Positions 11,732 through 23,720 are shown, counted from the stretch's first letter. The stretch is DNA of 64,000 nucleotides from Cunninghamia lanceolata (GCA_027924645.1 BSBN01000888.1:17744501-17808500); one strand, 5' to 3'. Numbers and translations are program-made. The notes: generated by a model from the sequence alone, not told the origin.

Positions 11732-12153
11732 CTTTGGACTATGTATTTTGATGGTGCCTATTTAAAGGAGGGCTCTGGTGCAGGAGTGGTATTTCTATCT
11801 CCAATTGGTAAGACCTCAAATTATCCTTTCTATTGAAGTTTGCATGCACAAACAATATTGCAGAATATGAAGCTCTTTTGTTAGGATTGAATGTTTCCCT
11901 CAAGCATGGCATTAAAATGTTAAGAGTATTTGGAGTTTCAGAGTTAATAGTTTCCCAAGTAAGAGATAAATATACTTCAAAGAATAAAAGGCTAAAACAA
12001 TATAGGCATGTTGTCTGGGATTCTATTGAGTTGTTTGATGTATTCTCAATAAATTGGATAGAAAGATCAAAGAATGTCATTCTAGATTTCTTGGCTAATT
12101 TTGCAATTAGGCCAGATGACGTTAGGTTATTTGACATCACTAATGTTTAGATA
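11732..12153 (+). pseudogene. RNase H-like domain between protease and RT (unit A)
   Basis: The sequence reads 'W.MYFDGAYLKEGSGAGVVF' (Asp codon at 11750), then, after a frameshift near 11832, 'CTNNIAEYEALLLGLNVSLK', 'SELIVSQV' and 'NVILDFLANFA'. This is the plant/archaeal-type RNase H pattern (RVT_3-like): the first Asp, the Glu of AEYEAL, and the last Asp are visible. The Asp expected before SELIVSQV is Val. It lies upstream of the RT, whereas the ordinary Ty3 RNase H of the same element lies downstream (13431-13847). The - strand unit B has the same arrangement. A conserved linker reading 'NKIPRGLVSLER' (near 12340) follows. Confidence 0.8.
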
Positions 12154-13430
12154 AAACTTAGACCTGCAGTGCCAGACAACATATGTACTTGGCAGGTGTT
12201 TGAGGATGATAAGGACTTGTTGAGATTCTTGTATTACATAGATGGATATGAGAACTAGGAAATTGATTTCCTAAACTTTGTAGAAGTTATAGATGGGAAA
12301 GAGACTCTTTTAGGAAAGTAAGTGATACAACTTATGAAAAATAAGATCCCCAGAGGATTAGTATCTTTAGAAAGAACATTTGACAGCATGGATTAGCTTG
12401 TTACAAAGCCATCTCCCACAAACAAGGATGACTTAGAAGAGATGAATTTGGTGACACATAATGCCCCAAAAAAGGTATACATTGGTAAGAATCTTAAGCC
12501 ACATATCAGGGAAATGTTGATAGCATTATTAAGGAAATACAAACATGTCTTTGCATGGTCATATGAAGACCTAAAGGCCTATAAAGAAGATTTATTTCAG
12601 CATGAGATTCCTTTGAATCCTGGAGCTAGGCCATTTAGATAGAAGTAAAGGCCCATTAACCCTACTTTGGCTCCAAAAATGTAGGAGGAACTTATGAAGC
12701 TTAGGGATGCAGAATAATTAAGCCCATAAGGCACTCAACTTGGGTGTCAGATCTTGTCCCAGTTAGAAAAAAGAATGGAGACATAAGACTCTGTGTAGAT
12801 TTCAAGAATTTGTATGTTTCTTCTTTGAAAGATAATTACCCACTCCCTAACATGGAAGCTATGTTGCAGAGGGTAATAGGGTGTGAACTCTTGTCCATGA
12901 TGGATGTATTTTTATGATATAATCACGTGAAGGTAAAATAATCAGAGCAATACAAAATGGCCTTCACAACTCCATGGGGAACCTATGTATATGTAAGAAT
13001 GCCATTTGGGCTGACAAATGTAGGTGCTACATTCCAAAGAGCAATGGATGTTTCTTTTGCAGGATTAATAGACTCAATCTTGGTTGTGTATCAAGATGAT
13101 TTAACTACTTATTCAAAGAAGGAAGAGCAACATTGTATGCATATAGAGTAGATTTTTATTAAAGCATTAGAATATGGCATTTCACTTAATCCTAAGAAGT
13201 GTTCTTTTGGTGTAGTTGAAGGAAAATTATTAGGGCACATAGTTTCTAAGAATGGAGTCAAGATTGATCCTGAAAGGGTTGTAGCAATTGACAAAATCCA
13301 AATACCCAAGACAATAAAAGGTATTCAATATTTCTTTGGGCAGATTAATTTTGTTAGGAGATTTATTATCAACTTTGTAGAGATCACTAAAGACATTTCT
13401 AAAATTTAAAAAAAAGGTGAATCTATAACA
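12154..13430 (+). pseudogene. Reverse transcriptase of unit A
   Basis: After a linker (12154-12441), the RT N-terminus reads 'KYKHVFAWSYEDLKAY' and 'HEIPLNPGARPFR'. Later motifs: 'LCVDFKNLNVSSLKDNYPLP', 'MMDVF' (catalytic Asp kept), 'YVRMPFGLTNVGATFQRAMD', 'VVYQDDLTTYS' (YQDD box at 13089-13100), 'LNPKKCSFGV' and 'LLGHIVSKNGVKIDPERV'. Stops near 12641, 12680, 12916 and 13149, plus a frameshift near 12715, break the frame. It copies element RNA into DNA in the particle. The motif set and order are those of Ty3/gypsy pol. Confidence 0.9.
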
Positions 13431-13847
13431 TGGGGGAATGTGGCAACGGAATCATTTCAGAACATTAAAGAAGCTATTAAGATGGCTCCTGTATTAAAGT
13501 CTCCCAATTTTTCTAAGCCATTCCAATTGTTCGCATTTCCTTCTTTTCACACAATTGATGTGTGCCTATTACAGAAGAATGAGAATGGTTTTGAATAGCC
13601 TATTTTTTTCTTCAACAAATCATTGCAAGTAGTGGAATTGAAGTATGACATCATGGCGAAGAAAGCTTATGCTTTGGTCAAAGCAGTTAAAATTTTTACA
13701 CCCTATTTGGTTGGATCTTAGATTATTACATATGTACCCCATTCAGCTATTAAAGACATATTCACTTAGCAAGAAGTGACAGGAAGAAGATGTAGATAGA
13801 TAAATAAGCTAAAAGAGTTTAATATTGAAATATAGATCACCAAGTTA
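13431..13847 (+). pseudogene. Ty3-type RNase H of unit A
   Basis: This directly follows the RT connection. It reads 'ESFQNIKEAIKMAPVLKSPN' and 'KPFQLFAFPSFHTIDVCLLQ', then 'VVELKYDIMAKKAYALVKAV' and 'KIFTPYLVGS'. It is the usual gypsy RNase H, with at least five TAG stops. With the domain at 11732-12153 it gives this element two RNase H domains on opposite sides of the RT. Confidence 0.8.
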
Positions 13848-14555
13848 GTGAGGGGACAAGGTCTGGCTAAATTAATGGTAGAGTCAAATTTGGAGGCATG
13901 TCAAATCAATATGGCTCAGGATGGGATTGTAAACATGTCAGAGTTAGAATGGTATAAGGATATTGTGTATTTTCTACAAAATTTAAATTCTCCAGCTCAT
14001 TTGAATGATAGCCAAAAGAGAACCTTGAAGCTGCATCCTATCAAATATGTTCTTGTCCAAGGAGAATTGTATTGGAAGAATCCTGATGGTGTGCTACTCA
14101 AATGTGTAGATGAACATCAGGCTAGGAATATTCTAAATGAAATGCATAAGGGAGAGTGTGGGGTACACTATACTTCCAAGACACCAACTCACAAAATCCT
14201 TAGAGCAGGATATTAGTGGCCAACACTCTTCTCTGATGCATATAGGATGGTAAGAAAGTGTGATGCCTATTAGAAAATTTGAGGAAATCTCAGATATGAA
14301 GGTGCATTACCCCTTAAAACTATGACAATGGAGGCTCCATTTTAGCAATGGGGATTTGACTTTATAGGGGAAATTAAAGAGAAATCAAGTGGAGGGCATA
14401 GTTGGATCTTAGTTGCTACTGACTATTTTACTAAATGGATTGAAGCCATCCCAACTAAGAAAGATACAAGAAAAGTGGTTCTTGATTTCATTTTAGAGCA
14501 CATTATTATCAGATTTGGAGTACCAGCAAAATTGGTCACAAACAATGCCATGTGT
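13848..14555 (+). pseudogene. Integrase of unit A, truncated in the catalytic core
   Basis: The zinc-binding HHCC region is near 14150-14275 ('HYTSKTPTHKILRAGY', then the CxxC remnant after 'MVRKCDA'). The core starts 'QWGFDFIGEI' (first Asp) and continues 'VATDYFTKWIEAIPTKK' and 'IIIRFGVPAKLVTNNAMC'; the second catalytic Asp of the TDNA motif has become Asn. Homology stops at about 14553-14556, so the third acidic residue and the C-terminal domain are absent. TAG and TGA stops interrupt it. The sequence after the break is unrelated to integrase. Confidence 0.85.
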
Positions 14556-15608
14556 GGTGCAGAGCCCACCATAGCATATTTTGGTTTTTGTGTTGAATAG
14601 GAGCCTAGCATTTTGAGTGTTGCGCTCAATAGGAGCCTTGAAGGATTTTTATTTTATTATGATTGTAATAAGGTCTATTGTCAGACCACTCTAATGTTTT
14701 GAAGGTCATTTTTTAGTGGAGTTTCAAGAGTTGCTCTTAGTTTAGCATTTTCTATGTTTAGAAGGTTAGTGGCTAGGCTAATTTTAGCCTCCTTTTCCCT
14801 TTTCCAGGATGTGGAATCTTGCACAATGGAACAGATGAGGGAAAACATTGTTATTGAATTGTATTCATTTTGAGAAGGGAGAGAGATGAAGTTTTATGAA
14901 GAAAAGAAATACAAAGGATCGAGTTTTTTGTGATTTTCTATTCTTTTTGTTGTTCCTCTATTCAGTATGCAACTGTACAGCATTGTCAAGGGTAAAAGTG
15001 CATAGGATGGCATAATAAGGGGTCTTAGCTTTCATTCAAGTCTCGTTTGGAGTTTTGACATTACTGTAGAAGGATTTTTGAATCATTTTTTTTGAGTTTG
15101 CTCTAAAACCTTAGATTTTGGAGGGTTTAAGGAAATTGATGGGGTTCAAACCCATTCCAACTATGTTAGAGCCCCAAAATGGATGGAATGGGATTAGTTT
15201 GGTATGTTTTCAATTGGGTTTTGTGTGCAGGAGTAGGGGACCAGTCTGTTGATAGTTTGGAGGTTGTCTAGGCTTGATATCCTCATGTATTAAGCTAATA
15301 AGCATAATTACAGTTGACATTTGTTGTAAAGTGACTAGGGATGAGTGTAGATCCCCAAAACTTGTAGAATCCATCCATTTGTAATCCATTTCATGCCCTG
15401 GAGTAGGTTAGGAAGTTCTAGAGTTAGTTAATAGGGTACTTGCTTTGCAAAATAGGGCTAATTACCTCTTGGAACAGTAGGTACAGTCATCCTTTATAGC
15501 ACATGTTCCAAAACAAGTCACCTTGCATAACTAATATGTTGTATAGGGGCTTAATGGGTATCTGAAAACCTAAAGAGTTCATGAACCTGTTTGGGAGTTC
15601 TATGAGTT
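14556..15608. other. Unassigned 1.05-kb segment between truncated integrase A and LTR B
   Basis: No coding frame is recognisable. It starts near a TGTGGTGC following the integrase break. It contains the near-repeat 'gtgttgaataggagcct' / 'gcgctcaataggagcct' about 40 bp apart (14588-14636). It could be a solo LTR or the 3' non-coding part of another element. I found no partner copy in the window. Confidence 0.4.
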
Positions 15609-16532
15609 TGTTGGGTGAATATTTCATCTTCAACTTACTAAAGGCAAAATGGTTATATCAACCACGGTGTAATGAGATAAATCTCTCCTCTTAGCAAGGG
15701 GAGGTTCCCTATTAACTATTACAAACTTATTTACACTAAAACTAATTTTAGGGTGAAACCATATCATCTATTATTCTTTTTTTAGAAATGATGTTTACAA
15801 TATAAAAGAGCACTTTTACAATACAAATCAAAATCACCAAGAAACTCATGAGAGCACAACGTCTATCATTTCTCCTTTTGCTAATTTACAATTTACAATC
15901 ATGTAGGAAAAGGTGCAGCTCAAAGTCTTCACTGAATACTATGACAAAACATACGATCACAAAAGATAATAGTAGTTCAAAGTCTTTCCAATATCTTTTA
16001 CTTTAAAACATAAAATCACGAGCTAAAGATAATTGTTGTAGCACAAAGTCTCCAAAATAAGCTTTAGAACATCTCCCATGTTATCCACACTCACACTACA
16101 ATTTGATCAATTAGATAAGATAGTATAAGGAAAAGGACATAAGAATAATTTCCAATACACCACAAGTTATTCCAATGCAAAGATTGAAAGATCGCTTGCT
16201 TTTCTATTCACTTGATAAAATATGATTTACAATTTGAACACAAAGTCTCAAAATGATCTTCAATTTGGTAGAGTTTTGCTTCAATAACTAAAAGATGATA
16301 ATTACAATGGGGGTCCTCTTTATTTATAAGAGAATCTGAGAGCAAAAATAGGAAAAGAACAACTAACTATGACGTATTCAACAAATGAGTCCTTTTTTAT
16401 TTGGGACTTCCTACGTTTTTACATGTAATTACATATGAGAAAAGTACATGTAAATATGTCCAAAATTATTTCAAAAGTACATCTAAAAAATAGAAAATAA
16501 AGTAACTGATGAAAAAGTTACTTCAACTTGCA
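15609..16532 (-). repeat. 3' LTR of unit B (924 bp)
   Basis: Direct repeat of 27956-28878. On the - strand it starts TGCAAGTTGAAG and ends CACCCAACA. It carries TATAAATA on the - strand (plus-strand 16321-16328), conserved in the other LTR. Confidence 0.9.
16321..16328 (-). promoter_or_regulatory. TATA box of unit B 3' LTR
   Basis: TATAAATA on the - strand, identical at the matching place of the right LTR (28668-28675). About 200 bp into the LTR, a usual U3/R position. Confidence 0.55.
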
Positions 16533-19500
16533 CTGCCTTCTTTCTTCATGTGGCAATCATACATAGTAAATGTAGCTTGCATCCCAAAACTATCCGAACT
16601 AACTATGTTCTTGAAAATTATCTAGGCTCTAACTATTGCATCTCTGACTATGGTAATTGATTTTGTATGGCTAGTTAACTTGGCCTTCAGATTATCCAAA
16701 GTTAACTGATTATCAAGAATATTATCCATAGAGGCTACTGAAAATGTTTTGTCCTCAAACTCCTGAAACATATTCTCAAATTCTTAGGTCATCTCCTCTA
16801 CAGAAAGAAATTGATTATCCTTTGACACCAAATGGCATGGTAGGTCCTCCAACATGTGTAAGAGACTAACATCACTTTGGTCAATTAGCTTCCACGCAGT
16901 TTCTAAGTCATTGATTAGATCTTTTAGCACCTAGCTCTGATATGTCAATGCCTCCTTAGTCTCAGTATATGAATCTCGATTTGGAATAACACCAATTGAT
17001 ATCAAATCACTTATTTTCAACTTCCTAATTTCTACCCACTTATCATGATTCTATTCTAAATGCTCAATATCCTAGGAAATAGCATCAATTAAAACATCAA
17101 GTTCTACCCTGATTTTCTCCATTTTGCTTGTTTTCTCAGCTAGCCTTCTAAGAAGAGAGATTCCCTATGTGTACATCCTTTCCAAATAATCTTCAAGCAC
17201 TTTTCCCTTAAGGTAAGTCTTTTCATCTTTCTGGATGATAGGATCCTCAACATAAATGGCTTCAGGAGATACTAATTTTGAATTCAAAGTAATCTTCCTT
17301 ACCACTGCAGTCAATTGCTCTACCATTGCTTTATAATGATCTTTCATCTCTTTTTCTTTATCAAACTTCTAAATCAAAATATCCATTACCGATTGCATGT
17401 CAGTCTTTGCACTCTCATGTGTTATTTTGCCCAGCTTAATTCTAGAAATAGAGTAATCACTCATACTAAAATTTTCTATGGTAGCATCTTGTGGGGGCCT
17501 TGCAATCTCCACAAATTTGTGCCCTTTGTCTCCCAGTACTCTTGAATTTTTTTTTGGCTTCTTTGGTGTCTAAGCCTTAGCAGGCACTAGCTTACCAAAA
17601 TTAAAGTCATCTAGAGAGATGGCTTGTTTCTTTCTTTTAGATGTATATGCCGACAACCATGGAGGAAGCACAAAAGTACTCACATTCGGATCCGGTTCCA
17701 TTGTTGGTGTTACGGGAACTGTACTGGCGCTGGAAGTAGAAATAATAGGTGGAGTATTAGTAAACACTACACCTGACACATTCACATTTGAAACTTACTC
17801 AAAACCCAATACAAAGTGATCAAATATTGAAGAATCTTCAATATCAAAAGATGAGGAGGACAGACTAGGAATGAACCTAGAAGAACAAAGAACATCATCA
17901 AAAGTAGTTTGAGGATTATCAAAAAATATTTTTGAGGGTGATGGAGATTCAGAAGATGGGATGTCAATAGGTGAAATAGATAGGGGAACTGAAATGTATG
18001 TTAGAAAAAAGAGAAGAGACTCCCATATCCTGTTGTACATTCTCATGTGGAGACAGAACTTCATCCCCTTGTCCTTCTCCCATCTCTTCTGTTGATCTAT
18101 TTTTAACGTCCATTTCTTTGGTAGCTGGCTCATTCACATTTTGTTTCTCAATTTCCATTTCTTCTACCACAGATTCTTTCTCTATAGCCTTTCACTTCTT
18201 TGACACAAATTTGATCTTGGGTTAATGTGGCTTGGAAGAAGAGGGAATGACATTCTTATTCTTTGTCCCATTCTCCACCCTCTTACCTATTTGTTCTTGG
18301 ATTTTAGTCCCTGATCCCATAAGGAATTCTTTCAATGCAATTCCCTTACCTTCTAACCACTTGTTTGTGTTAGCCAATATAGGTTCAAACCTTTTCCTTA
18401 GAGAAGTCAATTCTTTCTGAGACCATTGGATAGGAGGAAAAGGAGAACTAGCAATCTATTTAGTGTTATACCTAGAATCAGTCATCTCTTCATCATCCAC
18501 CAGGTCTTCAAGAATATTAGCCAATCCTAGATACCCAATTTGTTCTAGAGATAACCTACTATAGTCCAATTTTTTTATATCCTCTTTTGTTCTCAAGTCC
18601 ACCCAAATGTCTTTAACCATTGGTTCATGAAAATGGGTCTTCCTTTTGATCTTGTCTTTTACACCCCTGTAATCAAACCTTGGTCTTTGTTTGAATTGTG
18701 TCATGGTCACTAGCTACATGTTAGTTTCCATGTCTCTAGCCTTTGCAGTAGTTAACATTGAAAACCTACCAACTTCTACTGGAAATCTAAATCTTGGTTT
18801 CTTGAGTTCCATTTGCTTATTGTGTACAATAATCATTTGTCTACATAATTCCATCAGAACAAGTTTTTTTAAAGGAAACCTTGGCAACATATAAGGATTA
18901 CCTTAGATAAAGCCAACTCTTAAATATGAGAAAGTCTAAAATTGTAATAACATGCACCCATAATCATTCACCACTGAGCAAGCTTCATCTAAAAATCTTC
19001 TTTGCTCTAACTGAGGGTCAAAAAGACATAAGAACACTATGAAGAAAGCATCACTTACCCTCGTAAAATGGTGAATAGAACCTTTCAATGTCAGTTGAGG
19101 ATAGTACTAATACATAGGAACCACTCTCCTATCTCCTTTGGATGTTAAACCCAGAAAGATCCTCATTGAGGCTGCTATATACACAAGGTAAGAAGTCATA
19201 TAGAATTTGAAAGTAGTGGATATCTTAGTCAATTGCTCATGCAGAGCATTGCTGATTTGTTCACCCCAAAAGATGGCTTGATTGCCTTGAAGAATAATCT
19301 TGATAAAAGCGTACATCCATTCATGGAAAAGAGAGGAAGAAGCTAGCCCCCTTATCCTGCTAAGAAGACTAATGAGATCACCAACCTCCTTAATAAATCA
19401 CTTCTAGGAAAAGTCCTCAGCCACCTAGATAAGTTTGACCTTGAAGTCTTAAGCCATTTGGTGTTAATTGTCTTTTTAGCCTTCTCAGAATTCTTGTCAT

Positions 19501-19906
19501 ATTCTTTTTGAGCTTCAGCCAAATCTAGTTTCACAACTTCTGTAGTAGCAGGACACATGAAAACTTCATCAATGAATTCCAGATCCAATCTGATGATCAC
19601 ATTGCCATTCGTATCCACCACTACCCTAGTGTCTCTGTTGTAGAATTGAGCACATTGAAGAACAAACTCAGTATTATGAGCTGCCACTAGGAAAGATGAC
19701 ACCAAGTGAATGTTGCTATCAACAATCTTCTTCATCATAGAACTAGGGTTATCAGACCTAATTCTTTCCACAAACTCAGCCATGTCTACATGGCCAATCT
19801 CTATATCCTAAATGTCATCAACATTCGAGGTAATCGAGGTGATTGGAAAAACACCCTGATACTTATACTTCATTGCTTTCAACTTCTTTGGAGACAGCTC
19901 AGTCAT
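16523..19906 (-). pseudogene. aORF of unit B (between integrase and 3' LTR)
   Basis: A frame of about 1,100 codons starts at ATG 19906 ('MTELSPKKLKAMKYKYQG') and ends at TGA 16523-16525. It passes through the polypurine tract and stops 8 bp inside the LTR. N-terminal block: 'FVLQCAQFYNRDTRVVVDTN', 'FHEWMYAFIKIILQGNQAIF', 'FYMTSYLVYIAAS', then 'NPYMLPRFPLKKLVLMELCR' (around 18880), which aligns with the aORFs at 4834-7531 and 34382-38430. The middle is proline/serine-rich with a basic 'SKRKKQ' stretch. The C-terminal part (about 17350-16560) is charged and coiled-coil-like ('KMEKIRVELDVLIDAIS', 'DNLKAKLTSHTKSI'). More than eight stops interrupt it. I see no signal peptide or transmembrane segment. 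Product unknown; a nuclear or particle-associated role would be speculation. Confidence 0.7.
16533..16550 (-). other. Polypurine tract of unit B
   Basis: On the - strand, GAAGAAAGAAGGCAG directly precedes the LTR start TGCAAG. The same tract flanks the right LTR (28879-28893). It doubles as coding sequence for the last residues of the aORF. Confidence 0.7.
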
Positions 19907-20149
19907 CTGAAAAAACTAACACCAGAAGGATGTCAATGAAGAGAGAAAATCCATAGAAGAAACTGCAACAAAAAGCCATGATCATGCAATTAGGGGAAAT
20001 ACTGGTAGTCTAAGAAAATTGCATGTCGACAATCATGACTACGGGGATATACTTGAAAGAGCTAGAGTGCAAACAGGTTGAAAAAATGGAGAAAAGTGGG
20101 CTCAAGAAAGTAAATTTGAAAATCTCCCACAGAGAAAATTGAGAGAGTG

Positions 20150-20660
20150 AATGCATGAACGGCAAAATTTGCTACCCTTGCATTGGAGGGATAAATTGTA
20201 GGTGTCAGGGCGGCAAATTTTGCCGACCTTGCATGTTGGGAAAACCTTTTTCATGTCTAAGTGGCAATTTTTTCTGACTATGCATGAGGATGGATTTGTA
20301 AGTTTGAGGCACGTGAAGAAGTGGCGAAAAGGTCTGCCAATGCATGTGAAGAACAAACTCTGATGTATAGTCGGTTAGAAAGACTGCTCATGCAAGTATT
20401 TTTAGAAAATCCAAGATACATATGCAAGAGCGGGAGTTTCGGCTACTAATGGATCAAAGTAGGTAATGCAAAGTTTGTGTAAGGGTGATGCTTTTAACTA
20501 CCCTTACATATAGGGAAGACCACATGAAAGAGATGCAAAGGCGGGGAAAACCCTTGACATTACATATCCAAAGGAAAACATGTAATTCACGTATGGATAG
20601 TGAAAAGTCCCGCCCTTACATGAAATATCAACACCGAGGAAAACGTGTATCAACGATAAT
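20150..20660. repeat. Cluster 1 of palindromic spacer repeats (unit B)
   Basis: Roughly every 50 bp there is a unit of form (catgca)-gcgg-short AT loop-ccgc-(tgcatg), strongly diverged. The clearest is CGGCAAATTTTGCCG at 20211-20225. Others are recognisable near 20160, 20265, 20320, 20365, 20410, 20485, 20540 and 20600. Confidence 0.6.
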
Positions 20661-21262
20661 TTTTGCCATCCCTATATGCGTCAAGAAATTGGGAAAAACA
20701 ATGCCTAAGTTTAATATGAGCAAAGAAAATCCTGACCCACTGAATCAAATGCATTCAAAACCAAAACAAAAACTAGGGTTTTAAAGAAAAAGGAGAAAAT
20801 ACATATATGGTTGATACAGTATTACTAATCCATAAAAGAGAAATTAATACAAAAGTAAAGACATTTACCACATGCTAAAACCATAGTCTTAAAATGAAAA
20901 GAAGAATAAAAAATAGAGACTTATTTGGTCGAAAAAGTGAAACCCTAAATGTAGTCATGGAGGCAAGATAGGCTTAAATTCGAAATCTATGTGAGCTTCA
21001 CGAAGAAAACTGGTATCGAAGAGGTATAGCTCATTAGAGGTCTTTGATAATAATCAATAAGCAAATTAAAATGAAAATAAACACTTAAAAAGGCTTTGAA
21101 AGTTGTGCATTAAACATGGCACAAGTGCCATTAATGCTAACTCCAACTTCATGGATTTCACGGGATATGTTGGAGCAGTGAAAAACCCTGACACTACACA
21201 AACTAGGAACATGCTTGAGAAGACAATATGACCACCTTTACATTTGGAATTACTCTAGGAAA

Positions 21263-21465
21263 CATATGCCCGAGTAGTGAAATTAACTGCTATTGCATAT
21301 GCGACACAAACCTAAACATGCATGGGCGGCAGTTTTAACCGCTCATGCATATTTATAAAGAACAAGACAATTAAATATGCATCGGTGGTAGTTTTGGCCA
21401 ACATTACATATTTAATAACAACATACATGTAAGAGCGGTAATTTTGACCGCTATTGCATGTGAAA
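21263..21465. repeat. Cluster 2 of palindromic spacer repeats (unit B)
   Basis: Four tandem units of about 50 bp at 21263-21302, 21317-21350, 21373-21411 and 21426-21460. Each is an inverted repeat able to form a hairpin. In the unit at 21317-21350, arms ATGCATGGGCGG and CCGCTCATGCAT pair at 11 of 12 positions around a TTTT-containing loop. Confidence 0.75.
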
Positions 21466-21915
21466 ACAAAAACTTTCTAACACCCCAAAATAGTCAAAAA
21501 TGATATTTTGACAAGCTTACGACCTAGTTGATTTTTGCAATTTTTGAGGAATCAACCTAAGAGAATGTCGCAAACTATTTCAATGCTATTAGAAGACCTC
21601 ATGCAAGGCCTAGAGGACTTTCTTCAATAAGTGAACTTAGAGTGTAGACTACGAAACAGACAAGTTTCATAGGGGTTGTCTACAAAAATGAGCGTAGCTA
21701 ATTTTAAGAACAATAGTTGGCTCTAATTGGGGAACTTCCATCGATTGAACTTTGAAACAATCAAAGGGAGAAGAATCCAATCTCTAAGTGCCTTCATCCA
21801 TGCCATTGGGCCATAGAGTCAAGCTACCAAAAAGAAAAAGACACAAAACACTAAATATAAATGAAAAATAAAAACACAAGACTATATAAATGATTAAATA
21901 AACTTATATGATACT

Positions 21916-23080
21916 TCAAGGATTGAAGTGCTTTAGATGTTGTCCACTGTGAGGTAGCAAGAATGGTGTTCCATCAAGAAACTCCAACAAGAAGCTATTT
22001 TCACCACAAAGTTGATGAATGATGAATGGGCTTGTCCATAGCGAATCAAACTTCCCATGCATTCCTTTTGGCTCTCTCCTCTTGTCCCATAACAAGACTT
22101 GATCTCCAATTTGAAAATCACGAGCCCTTCCTTTCTTGTCAAAGAGTTTGTTCACCTGACTTTGATGTTCAACAATACAGTCTACTACCATAGCTCACTG
22201 TTCTTTGAGTTCAGTGAGGTACATGATTCTTTTGTCAATAGACCTTTCAAAAGTTCTATCTTCTACTACCTTTGGCAACTTTGGTGCTGACAACTCCAAA
22301 GTAATAGGTATCTCTACATTTAGACCGTATAGAAGCTAAAATGGTGAAATACTATCACCCTTTTAGGGGTAATCATGTTTGCCCATAAAGCATCAAACAA
22401 CTCTTTATGCCAAGTTCTCTAATTATCTTCCACCAATTTCCTGATAATAGTAACCAGATTTTTGTTACTAGATTCTGCCTAACCATTTCCTTGCAGATAA
22501 TTGTCTGAAGAGTGAGAAAGAATACTCCCATGTTCATAGCAAAAGTAAGTAATCTCGTTGGAAGAGAAACAAGTAGCATTATCTGCTACAACTTTGTTTG
22601 GAACTCCAAACTGGGAAACAATATTTTCCTTAAGAAAATTACATACCACTTTAGAAGTAGCATGCTTTACTGGGATGGCCTCCACCCACTTGGTAAAATA
22701 ATTAGTTTTGGTGAGAAAAACATTGTGTCTCGCACTTGACAGTGGGTTCACAACACTAATGAAGTCAATGCCCCATTCTTGAAAAGGTTCTTCAATCACA
22801 ACTGGCTTGAGAGGTAATGCGGCCAACTTAAGATTTCTAATGAACTATTGACATAACTCACACCTACGTACCCAATTGTACGCATCCTGAAATAGTGTGG
22901 GCCAATAGTACCTAGCCCGTAGAATCTTATGAGCCATCACAGGTGTAGAAAAATGTCTTCTACAAGACAAATTGTGAAAAGACTCCAAAAGTCTATTTTG
23001 TTGTGCTTTATCCACACAACGGAGAAAAACTCCATCAAGACTTATTTTATACAAACCATTGTCCCACAAGACATAGTTCT
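21916..23080 (-). pseudogene. Integrase of unit B
   Basis: On the - strand, the zinc-binding part reads 'AHKILRARYYWPTLFQDAYN' with 'RRCELCQ'. The core has 'EWGIDFISVV' (first Asp), 'TKTNYFTKWVEAIPVKH', 'VSQFGVPNKVVADNATCF' (second Asp), and 'GNG' followed after a stop by 'AESSNK' (Glu). The C-terminal domain, open at 22191-21916, reads 'ARDFQIGDQVLLWDKRREPK', 'GKFDSLWTSPFII' and 'GQHLKHFNP', matching the end of Tat-type integrases such as that of unit C. All three catalytic acidic residues appear kept, but TAG stops and frameshifts between about 22480 and 22200 break the protein. Confidence 0.85.
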
Positions 23081-23720
23081 TAGCCTTCAATTTGATAGTT
23101 CTTTTCTCCTTATAGGATAGATGAGAAGGACACTCACCAAAGGTAAGAAAATGAGCAATATTTGAATACCACTCATCTGTAGTAGTGACAAAAACAACAG
23201 TTGGCATATCCTCAACTTCTTCTTCTTCATCTCTTGTCTCTTTTGGTACATTTTCAGCACTGAACTGACACAAACCTCTGCCACACAAAAGCTTGGTAGG
23301 TTTGATATCAAGATCAAACTCTTGAATCTTGGCAATCCAATTGCCTCTTTTGGTTCCAAACTCTTGTTGAGTCAGGATCGACTTCACTGTTGTGTCTAGC
23401 ACCAAAACAATAGTGTGTGAATTCAAAATATAAAACCGGAAATGCTTTATTGCCTTGACCATGACATAAGCATGTTTCTCCATATTTGAGTATTTCAATT
23501 CATGAGCCTTTAGAGGACAACTCATAAATGAAATGGGAGATTCCACACCTTCTTCATTCTGCTGAACAAGAATGGCTGAAAGTGTATGCTCAGAAGCATA
23601 ACTGTATACTATGAAATCCTTGGTATAATAAGGACAAACAAGAACCAGAGCATGAGGTATGGCCCTCGTGATGCCTTAAAATGTTGCTTTACCTTCCGTA
23701 CTCCGATGGAAAGTAGTCTT
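23081..23720 (-). pseudogene. Ty3-type RNase H of unit B
   Basis: Between RT and integrase on the - strand: 'YSYASEHTLSAILVQQNEEG', 'SFMSCPLKAHELKYSNMEKH', 'KHFRFYILNSHTIVLVLDTT', 'WIAKIQEFDLDIKPTKLL'. This is the usual gypsy RNase H plus the spacer into integrase. The frame is open for over 230 codons (23546-22845), unusually well kept for this element. Confidence 0.8.

Larger units (their letters stand above)
7558..14555 (+). mobile_element. Unit A: Tat-like Ty3/gypsy element, 5' LTR through partial integrase
   Basis: Order on the + strand: LTR (7558-8561), tRNA-Arg primer site, gag, protease, RNase H, reverse transcriptase, RNase H, integrase. The integrase is cut at about 14555. The matching 3' end is most likely unit D (39629-42982), which has the same LTR family and aORF family. 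If so, the element was split by later insertions and recombination. All domains carry stops or frameshifts. Confidence 0.75.
19907..21915 (-). other. Spacer between integrase and aORF of unit B
   Basis: This 2.0-kb stretch is without a coding frame. It holds two clusters of short palindromic units, annotated separately. The remainder (20780-21250 and 21480-21915) is AT-rich with no recognised feature. Confidence 0.6.

Noticed and set aside
20150..21465. CRISPR-like array of palindromic repeats with spacers
   Set aside because: Repeats are diverged, spacing is irregular, there are no cas genes, and the context is a plant retrotransposon.
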